DNA from: Ardenticatenaceae bacterium
Lineage (GTDB): Bacteria > Chloroflexota > Anaerolineae > Promineifilales > Promineifilaceae
Direction of reading: 5' to 3'
DNA: 38,356 nt
Assembly: GCA_020634415.1 (NCBI GenBank)
Contig: JACKBT010000044.1
Location: 1-38,356 of the forward strand
Of the stretch, positions 32,223 through 38,356 are shown in pieces. Under the pieces are notes generated by a model that was given only the letters and a program-made list of their open reading frames with translations, was not told the origin of the DNA and ran no database searches. Position 1 is the first letter of the stretch. Each line of letters opens with the position of its first letter. The translations under genes were made by a program, and so were the position numbers.

Positions 32223-34847
32223 ATGTTTGCGTTGGAGGATGTCGGCCGTTTGCCGGCCCCACATGATAATTGTGCGATTGCGGTGCGGATGTTGGCGGCG
32301 GGAACGGCCGTTGCCCATGCTGGACAAACGTTTGCCTTAAGCCATACCCTGCTGGAGGGACACCGTTTTGCGGTGACACCGATTGCGGCGGGGGCGCATT
32401 TGCTGTCTTGGGGGATGCCCTTTGGCACGGCTTTGCGCGATATTGCGCCAGGGGAGGTGCTGTGCAATGAGGGGGTTTTGCACGAGCTGCGGTCGCGGCG
32501 GCTGGATTTTGCCCTGCCGGGGCAGGCCAATTTTAGTGATGAGATTCCGCCATTTGTGGGTACAACTGTAGAGACGCAACATGTTGCGTCTCTACAACGG
32601 TATGCTGATGAGCGTACCTTTCTGGGTTTTCGACGGGGTGGGCAGCGCGGGGTGGGGACGCGCAATATGATTGTGGTGTTGGGGGTGAGTGCGTTGGTGG
32701 CGGGGTTTGTGCGTCGTGTGGCGGCGGGCTGTCAGGGGTGGGCGGCGGATTGGGCGAATGTGGAGGGGATAACGGCCGTTGCCCACACCGAAGGCAATCG
32801 GGCCGACAGCCACAACCACGAGCTGCTGCTGCGCACATTGGCCGGTTTTGTGGTGCATTCCAACGTGGGCGCAGTGCTGGTGGTGGATGCCGCGCCCACA
32901 GGTGTGACCAATGTCATGCTGCAAGCGTATATGCAGGCCCATGATTACCCGCTGGCTGATGTGCCTCATGCTTTCTTTTCGCTGAGCGGCTCGTTTACGG
33001 CCGATTTGGCCCAGGCCCAAAGCATCATTGCCGACTGGCTGCCGGTGGTGAACGCCATGCCGCGCACGCCAGAGCCATTGAGCGAACTGAAGATCGCCCT
33101 GCAATGCGGCGGCTCCGATGCTTTTTCGGGCGTGTCGGGCAATCCGCTGGCGGCGTGGGTGGCGAAGGAGATCATTGCCTACGGTGGTGCGGCCAATTTG
33201 GCGGAGACGGATGAGTTGGTGGGAGCGGAGGCGTATGTGCTGCAAAAGGTACGCGAGGCGGCAGTGGCCGAGCAGTTTTTGGCGGTGGTCAACCGCTTTA
33301 AGACTTGGGCGGGCTGGCACGGGCATTCGGCTGAGGGCAACCCCTCGGGCGGCAATAAATATCGCGGCCTGTACAACATTTACCTCAAGTCGTTGGGGGC
33401 GGCGGCCAAACGGCACCCTGATGTGCCGCTGGATGGCGTGTTGGAATATGGCGAGCGGATGGCGGCGACGGGGTTCTATTTTATGGATAGCCCCGGTAAT
33501 GACCTGGAGAGCATTGCCGGACAGGTGGCTGCGGGCTGCAACCTCATCTTTTTTGTGACGGGTAATGGCTCGATTACTAATTTCCCTTTTGTGCCCACGC
33601 TTAAGATTGTGACGACGAATGCGCGGTATGAGCAGCTTCGGCAGGAGATGGATGTGAATGCGGGGGCTTATTTGGATGGTACGCCGCTGCCGGTGTTGGG
33701 GGCGGCGATGCTGGATTTGACGGTGGCGGTGGCGGCGGGGCAGCGCACGGTGGGGGAGAAGGCGGGCCATGCGCAGGTGCAGTTGTGGCGGGATTGGGCT
33801 TTGGCGGCGCCGGGGGCGGTGGTGGCGGAGCGGGTGCAGGTGTTGGAACGGCCGTTAGCCATCACCCCGTTTGCTGAAACACCACCAGCAATGGCGGTGC
33901 CGCCGCGCCGGGTGGGCCTGGTTTTACCCACCAGCCTCTGTTCCGGCCAGATTGCGCGGTTGGCGGTGCAGCGGCTGAAGCAGTTGCCCTCACAGCTTGA
34001 TGATTTTGTGACGCTGGTGCATACCGAGGGCTGCGGCTCGTCTACGCAGGCGGAGTATATTCAGACGATGCTGGGTTATGCTACGCATCCACTGGTGGCG
34101 GATTGTTTGCTGTTGGAGCATGGTTGCGAGAAGACGCACAATGATTTTTGGCGGCAGGCGATGCAGGAAGCGGGGGTTGATCCGGGGCGGTTTGGTTGGG
34201 CGAGTGTGCAGGGGGATGGGGGGATTGAGAAGTCGGTGGAGAGGGTGGTGGCGTGGTTTGCGGAGAGGGGAGAGGAGGGAGAGGGAGGGGAGAGGGGAGA
34301 GGGGCGGTTGGCTTTGGGGGTGGTGACGGAGGCGGGGTATGGGGAGGAGACGGCCGTTGCGTTGGCGCAACTGATTCACGGGGTGGCGGCGGCGGGGGGG
34401 ACGGTGGTGCTGCCTGATTTTGATCCGCTGTGGCAAACGGCCGCTTTTAGGGCGATATTGCAGGAGGCGGCTGTGCCGACTTTGGCCTATGCGCAGGCGG
34501 CTGTGCCTGGCTTGCACATGATGGCCACGCCTTCGCGGCAGCCGACGGAGACGCTGACGGGGTTGGGGGCGGCGGGGGTGTCGGTGGTTTTGGCCTGGGT
34601 GCAGTCGCGGCCGCAGCAGGGGCATCCGCTGCTGCCGGTGCTGAATGTGGGGGTGGGAACGGCCGTTCCTCAAGCCATCGTGGCGGAATTGGATGGGGAT
34701 TTGGAGGTGGGGGAGGTGGCGCAGTGGCCGCAGCAGATGCTGGCGTTGGCGTTGGCGGCGGCTTCGGGCCGTTACACGCCCCGTGTGAACCAGCAGCAAA
34801 ATGTGGATTTTCAGATTACGCGGGGGTTGTTGGGGATTTCGTTGTGA
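32223..34847 (+). CDS. Enlarged UxaA-type (altronate/galactarate dehydratase) protein
   Basis: GGAGAG at 32213-32218 favours the ATG at 32223 (874 residues) over that at 32211. Residues about 1-110 form a SAF-like domain. A full UxaA body follows: 'GTRNMIVVLG' (about 145), 'CGGSDAFSGVSGNPLAA' (about 300), 'GNPSGGNKYRGL', 'MDSPGNDLES' and 'GCNLIFFVTGNG'. After about residue 560 comes an extra 300 residues that look like a second copy of the middle domain: 'VGLVLPTSLCS', 'LVHTEGCGSSTQ', 'GYATHPLVADCLLLEHGCEKTHNDFW'. UxaA proteins usually have about 500 residues. The first copy reads 'AHTEGNRADS', without the Cys seen in the second. The reaction is probably loss of water from a sugar acid; the substrate is unproven. 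A 30-base palindrome and a GA-rich tract (34257-34311) lie inside the gene. Confidence 0.85.
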   Translation: MFALEDVGRLPAPHDNCAIAVRMLAAGTAVAHAGQTFALSHTLLEGHRFAVTPIAAGAHLLSWGMPFGTALRDIAPGEVLCNEGVLHELRSRRLDFALPGQANFSDEIPPFVGTTVETQHVASLQRYADERTFLGFRRGGQRGVGTRNMIVVLGVSALVAGFVRRVAAGCQGWAADWANVEGITAVAHTEGNRADSHNHELLLRTLAGFVVHSNVGAVLVVDAAPTGVTNVMLQAYMQAHDYPLADVPHAFFSLSGSFTADLAQAQSIIADWLPVVNAMPRTPEPLSELKIALQCGGSDAFSGVSGNPLAAWVAKEIIAYGGAANLAETDELVGAEAYVLQKVREAAVAEQFLAVVNRFKTWAGWHGHSAEGNPSGGNKYRGLYNIYLKSLGAAAKRHPDVPLDGVLEYGERMAATGFYFMDSPGNDLESIAGQVAAGCNLIFFVTGNGSITNFPFVPTLKIVTTNARYEQLRQEMDVNAGAYLDGTPLPVLGAAMLDLTVAVAAGQRTVGEKAGHAQVQLWRDWALAAPGAVVAERVQVLERPLAITPFAETPPAMAVPPRRVGLVLPTSLCSGQIARLAVQRLKQLPSQLDDFVTLVHTEGCGSSTQAEYIQTMLGYATHPLVADCLLLEHGCEKTHNDFWRQAMQEAGVDPGRFGWASVQGDGGIEKSVERVVAWFAERGEEGEGGERGEGRLALGVVTEAGYGEETAVALAQLIHGVAAAGGTVVLPDFDPLWQTAAFRAILQEAAVPTLAYAQAAVPGLHMMATPSRQPTETLTGLGAAGVSVVLAWVQSRPQQGHPLLPVLNVGVGTAVPQAIVAELDGDLEVGEVAQWPQQMLALALAAASGRYTPRVNQQQNVDFQITRGLLGISL
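32567..32596. repeat. Perfect 30-base palindrome inserted in the dehydratase gene
   Basis: The half TGTAGAGACGCAACA (32567-32581) is followed directly by its reverse complement (32582-32596). It belongs to the same GTAGAGACG family as 15117-15145. It keeps the reading frame and encodes about ten residues ('VETQHVASLQ') in the linker between the SAF-like and main domains, where UxaA relatives are not expected to have extra sequence. Confidence 0.88.
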
Positions 34848-34855
34848 GATTGGAT

Positions 34856-34890
34856 GGGCAACGGCCGTTGCAGAGGAACGGCCGTTGCCC
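34856..34890. terminator. Bidirectional terminator-like hairpin made of two AACGGCCGTT motifs
   Basis: GGGCAACGGCCGTT (34856-34869) pairs perfectly with AACGGCCGTTGCCC (34877-34890) around a 7-base loop. It sits in the 53-base gap between two convergent genes, where a shared terminator is expected. There is no T-run on either side. Each arm contains one full copy of the window-wide palindrome, so each arm can also fold on itself. Confidence 0.7.
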
Positions 34891-34900
34891 GAATGGTGTG

Positions 34901-37900
34901 TTACGGTTTGCTCATGAAGGGCAGGTAGATGGTGATGGCGGGGCTGGTGGGGGTGATGGTTACGGCTATCTGGCCTACGGCGGTGGCTGTGCCGTCGCTG
35001 ATGGTGTAAGTGAAGCTGTCTGCACCAGCGAAGTCGGGGGTGGGGGTGTAGAGGAGGAGTGTGCCGGAGATGGTGGCAGTGCCGTGGGCGGGTGTACTCA
35101 CGGACTCTAGTGTAAGGCTGTCGCCATCCAAATCCATATCGTTGGCTAATATGGTGAATAGGTTGTGGCTGCTGTTCTGGGCTACGGTGTAGCTGTCGGC
35201 AACGGCCGTTGGCGGCTGGTTGACGCTGGTGACGGTGAGGCTGACAACGGCCGTATCTGTCACCAGTCCATCACTGATGATGTAGCTGAAGGTATCGGGG
35301 CCGAAGTAGTTGGGTGCGGGGGTGTAGAGGATGACCGTGCCGGAGATGGTGGCTGTGCCATTGGCTGGCACACTCACCGCCTCTAGCAAGAGGTCGTCGC
35401 CATCCAAATCCATGTCGTTGGTTAAAACGGCGAAGAGGTTGTCGCTGCTATTCTCGTCTACGGTGTAGCTGTCGTTAACGGCCGTTGGCGGTTTGTTGAT
35501 GCTGGTGACGGTGAGGCTGACAACGGCCGTATCGGTTAACTGCCCATCGCTGACAACATAGCCGAAGCTGTCGGGGCCATAGTAGTTGGGTGCAGGGGTG
35601 TAGAGGATGATGGTGCCGGAGATGGCGGCTGTGCCGTGAGCGGGGGGGGTAACGGCCGTTAGGCTCAGGCTGTTGGTGTCGGGGTCTGTGTCGTTATCCA
35701 TAACCGGCAGCACATTGTTCAGGCTGTCTTCGGTGACGGTGTAGACATCGCTGGCGGCGATGGGGGCGTTGTTGAAGCAGGAGACGTTGAGGGTAACGGT
35801 GACGGTGTTGGAATTGAGCTGACCGTCAAAGGCGTGGTAGGTGAAGCCATCCAGGCCGCAGATGCCGGAATTGGGCACGTAATGGAAGGAGCCGTTGCTG
35901 TTGAGGGTGAGGGTGCCGCTGACGACGCTGGTGTCGAGAACGGCCGTTAGCCCATCGCCATCCACATCCCCATCATTGCCCAGCACCCCTGGCGCAGGCG
36001 CGTTGATGGGAACATCTTCGGGGGTGACGTAGGTGTCGTTGGCGGCGGTGGGGGCATCGTTGACGCACTCTGTCTCGATGGTGACAGTGGCGGGGGTGGA
36101 GTTGGCCTGGCTGTCGTTGGCCAGATAGGTGAAGCTGTCGGGGCCGCAGAAGTTGGCGGCGGGGTTGTAGGTGAAGGAACCATCGCTGCTGAGGTTGAGT
36201 GTGCCGCTGCTGGTGGGGGTGCTGAGAACGGCCGTTAACCCATCCCCCTCCGCGTCACTGTCATTGCCCAAAACGCCGGGCGCGACTACTGTGAGCAGCG
36301 TGTCTTCGGTGGTGGTGTAGCTGTCGTTGGCAGCGATGGGGGCATCGTTGACGCAGGTGATGGTGAGGGCGACGGTGGCAATGTTGGAGCTGGCTTGGCC
36401 GTCGTGGGCGTGATAGGTGAAGCCATCTGTACCGCAGAAGTTGGCTGCGGGGGTGTAGGTGAAGCCGCCGCTGCTGGTGAGGCTGAGTGTGCCGCTGCTG
36501 GTGGTGGTGTTGAGAACGGCCGTCAGCACATCCCAATCGCCATCTACATCGTTGGCTAACACGCCTGGCCCAGTGATAAGCAGGGGTGTGTCTTCGGTGG
36601 TGGTGTAGCTGTCGGCTGTGGCTGCGGGTGCAAAATTGGTGGTTAATTCCACCGCGCCGCTGTCGCAGGCGCTGTCTACCGGTCGAGGGATGCCGCGCTG
36701 GTCGCTGTTGACGGTGCAGGCGGCCAGCGGCACCTGATCAATGGCCGGGCTGAAGGCCAGCGGCAGATGGGTGAGGGTGCTGCCGCCGTTATCGGCCAGG
36801 GGAGCCAGCAGGGGGGCGGCAGTGGTGATGTCTGTGCCGCTGGCGAAGGTGCAGCCTGTGCCTAAAATGTTGTGGCCGCCGGAAACGGCCGTTGCGCCCA
36901 TTACCGCACAATCGGTCATGCCTATGGGGGTGGGATCAAGATTGGCGGCTATGATGCTGTTGCTGATGTAGGTTGTGCCGCTTAGCACGAGCAGGCCGCC
37001 GCCATCACCGCCGTTGCTGTTGAGATCGGCCGTGTTGCTGATGATGGTGACATGGTTGAGGGTTAAGGTGTCTAGCACGGGGACCAGGGCAGGGGTGCGC
37101 ACTCTGGCGGCCAGGAGTTCGCCGCCACCTGCGGCGTGGTAGATGCCCGCGCCATCTTCCCAAACGGTGTTGCCACTGACGGTGCTGTTGATCATTTCTA
37201 CGGCGTTGGCGTTCCAGATGCCGCCGCCATCTGTGGCGGTATTGCCTAATAGGGCACTGCCGATGATTTGGGTGGAGCCGCCATTCCAGATGCCGCCGCC
37301 TTCGTCCACGGCGGCGTTGTCGCTGATGGTGCTGTCGAGAATGGTCAGTTGGCTTTCGTTCCAGATGCCGCCGCCGAGGGTGGTGATGGAGCGGTTGGCG
37401 CGGATGGTGGTGTTGAGTAAGACGGCCGTTCCGCCTGACCAGTTATCCAGCCCCCCGCCATCTAAAATGGAGGCATTGCTCAATACTTCGGCGGCAGATA
37501 GGGTGAGTGTGCCGCCCTCGTTTTCGATGCCGCCACCGTATAGTTTGGTGGTGTTGCTGTAGATGGCGGCGGCGGAGACGAGCATTTGGGCGCTGTTGTA
37601 GAGGCCGCCACCGGCCAGAACGGACTCGTTGTGATGCACTGTGCCGCCGGTGATGGTGATTTGGCCGCTGTTGTAGAGGCCGCCGCCGTAACCCAGGGGG
37701 GCACGGTTGGCGGAGAGGGTGTTGTGGAGGGAATGGAGGATGCCGTTGTTGTAAATGCCGCCGCCGTCGCTGGCGATGTTGTTGAAAACGGCCGTGTTGC
37801 TGATGGTTAGTACGCTGCCGTCATTCCACACGCCGCCGCCGCTGCCGACAACATGGCCTCCGGTGATGTTGAGGAAGTTGAGGGTAATGGGGTTGGGTGT

Positions 37901-38356
37901 GGCGAGATTGGTGTAGATGACGCGGCCGCTGCCCTGGGCATTGAGGGTGGTGGGATAGGTGGCGGGGTCGGGGGCGGCCAGCCAGTTGGTGAGGGTGTAG
38001 CCGCCTTGGAGGGTGACGCTTTGGCTGATGTAGAGGGTTTGGGTGAGTCCGGCGCGGCTGCTGACGGCGGCGCAGGTGCCGGCCACTTTGAGGAGGTCGC
38101 CGGGGTTGGCCTGGTCAACGGCCGTTTGCAAAGCTCTGGCGTTGGGGCTGGCAAAATCGGTTATGTTGTCGCCTGTGGTTTCCACAAAACATTGGGAGGC
38201 CAGGGTGAGGTGTAAGGCCCACATTTCCAGGGTGCCGTCGTCGCCGGAGGAGCTATCGCCCACACACAAACGCCATGACCCGGCGGCGGGGCCACCGGTG
38301 AAGTCGCTGAAGGCTGTGCCGTGCCCGGTTTGCGGGGTGGGATCGTGGCTGCCAAC
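34901..38356 (-). CDS. Giant surface protein: P domain, beta-helix, six Ig/cadherin-like repeats (5' end beyond the window)
   Basis: The minus-strand frame is open from the right edge to TAA at 34901, so at least 1151 residues are visible and the N-terminus is missing. The visible start 'GHGTAFSDFTGGPAAGSWRLCVGDSSSGDDGTLEMWAL' is the end of a proprotein-convertase P domain, so a subtilisin-like protease or other P-domain unit may lie upstream. About 480 residues of parallel beta-helix follow, with repeated 'GGGIWN-x-G' and 'L-x-IxxSxIxxNxA' rungs, as in Pmp/adhesin-type proteins. Six tandem repeats of about 90 residues come next ('NDAPxAANDSYTxTED', 'GVLGNDxDxDGDGLTAVL', 'GPDSFTYxxxDG'), of the cadherin-like/VCBS-type class. 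The end is 'ITIYLPFMSKP'. It converges on the dehydratase gene. Confidence 0.9.
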   Translation of the reverse strand, partial: VGSHDPTPQTGHGTAFSDFTGGPAAGSWRLCVGDSSSGDDGTLEMWALHLTLASQCFVETTGDNITDFASPNARALQTAVDQANPGDLLKVAGTCAAVSSRAGLTQTLYISQSVTLQGGYTLTNWLAAPDPATYPTTLNAQGSGRVIYTNLATPNPITLNFLNITGGHVVGSGGGVWNDGSVLTISNTAVFNNIASDGGGIYNNGILHSLHNTLSANRAPLGYGGGLYNSGQITITGGTVHHNESVLAGGGLYNSAQMLVSAAAIYSNTTKLYGGGIENEGGTLTLSAAEVLSNASILDGGGLDNWSGGTAVLLNTTIRANRSITTLGGGIWNESQLTILDSTISDNAAVDEGGGIWNGGSTQIIGSALLGNTATDGGGIWNANAVEMINSTVSGNTVWEDGAGIYHAAGGGELLAARVRTPALVPVLDTLTLNHVTIISNTADLNSNGGDGGGLLVLSGTTYISNSIIAANLDPTPIGMTDCAVMGATAVSGGHNILGTGCTFASGTDITTAAPLLAPLADNGGSTLTHLPLAFSPAIDQVPLAACTVNSDQRGIPRPVDSACDSGAVELTTNFAPAATADSYTTTEDTPLLITGPGVLANDVDGDWDVLTAVLNTTTSSGTLSLTSSGGFTYTPAANFCGTDGFTYHAHDGQASSNIATVALTITCVNDAPIAANDSYTTTEDTLLTVVAPGVLGNDSDAEGDGLTAVLSTPTSSGTLNLSSDGSFTYNPAANFCGPDSFTYLANDSQANSTPATVTIETECVNDAPTAANDTYVTPEDVPINAPAPGVLGNDGDVDGDGLTAVLDTSVVSGTLTLNSNGSFHYVPNSGICGLDGFTYHAFDGQLNSNTVTVTLNVSCFNNAPIAASDVYTVTEDSLNNVLPVMDNDTDPDTNSLSLTAVTPPAHGTAAISGTIILYTPAPNYYGPDSFGYVVSDGQLTDTAVVSLTVTSINKPPTAVNDSYTVDENSSDNLFAVLTNDMDLDGDDLLLEAVSVPANGTATISGTVILYTPAPNYFGPDTFSYIISDGLVTDTAVVSLTVTSVNQPPTAVADSYTVAQNSSHNLFTILANDMDLDGDSLTLESVSTPAHGTATISGTLLLYTPTPDFAGADSFTYTISDGTATAVGQIAVTITPTSPAITIYLPFMSKP

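Larger units (their letters stand above)
1..38356. repeat. Dispersed palindromic motif AACGGCCGTT, about 38 perfect copies
   Basis: Counting by eye, about 38 exact copies and a similar number of copies with one end base changed (for example GACGGCCGTT, AACGGCCGTC, TACGGCCGTT) are spread over the window. Examples of exact copies are 279-288, 8330-8339, 34860-34869 and 34877-34886. Random expectation for one 10-mer in this length is about 0.04. Copies lie in coding DNA on both strands and in gaps. They are almost absent from 6069-9074, where only one copy is seen. Confidence 0.93.

Noticed and set aside
32592..33770. Long open frame of 392 codons on the strand opposite the dehydratase gene
   Set aside because: Its product is an Arg/His/Gln-rich string with no recognisable domain, and it overlaps a clearly conserved UxaA-type gene; it is a shadow caused by GC-rich codon use.

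Overview
The window looks like chromosomal DNA of a member of the Chloroflexota, most likely an Anaerolineae or Ardenticatenia-type lineage from a sludge or sediment setting. This is inferred from a clade-II-type nitrous oxide reductase cluster whose exported parts are lipoproteins, from large secreted repeat proteins ending in an 'LP-(L/Y/F)-(V/M)' tail, from a SARP-type regulator with an AAA and TPR body, and from the general GC-rich codon use. No rRNA, tRNA, CRISPR array or complete transposase gene was seen.

Layout. (1) 1-6068, minus strand: two tandem membrane PAS histidine kinases with closely similar HisKA_2 output ends; the promoter-distal one runs off the left edge. (2) 6069-6797: a 729-base gap filled with foldbacks and a MITE-like repeat. 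(3) 6798-9074: a short UvrA-like ATPase lacking the UvrB-binding region, followed by a hairpin. (4) 9191-9400: a small unknown gene. (5) 9451-17191, minus strand: the nos region, in transcription order nosZ, a membrane protein, nosD, nosF, nosY, nosL, a lipoprotein cytochrome c, a DUF1858 CxxC protein and a cupin. (6) 17614-18333, minus strand: a Crp/Fnr regulator upstream of nosZ, plausibly its regulator. (7) 18465-22259, plus strand: a SARP-like regulator and a SnoaL-like protein. (8) 22260-22765: two MITE-like elements with visible target duplications. (9) 22766-31139: three large exported beta-propeller or FG-GAP-type proteins. (10) 31430-34847: a KDPG-type aldolase and an enlarged UxaA-type dehydratase, suggesting sugar acid breakdown. 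(11) 34901-38356, minus strand: a giant surface protein with a P domain, a beta-helix and six tandem Ig/cadherin-like repeats; its N-terminus is beyond the right edge.

The most striking signal is not a gene. The 10-base palindrome AACGGCCGTT occurs about 38 times (count by eye), with roughly as many one-mismatch relatives, against a chance expectation of about 0.04. It lies in genes and gaps on both sides of every operon, resembles the HIP1 situation in cyanobacteria, and in coding DNA shows up as recurrent Thr-Ala-Val and Asn-Gly-Arg. Other items of interest are three families of short non-autonomous inverted-repeat elements (two with clear target duplications), a palindrome inserted in frame in the dehydratase gene, and a shared C-terminal domain plus LP-tail on the secreted proteins that may be an undescribed surface-targeting module.
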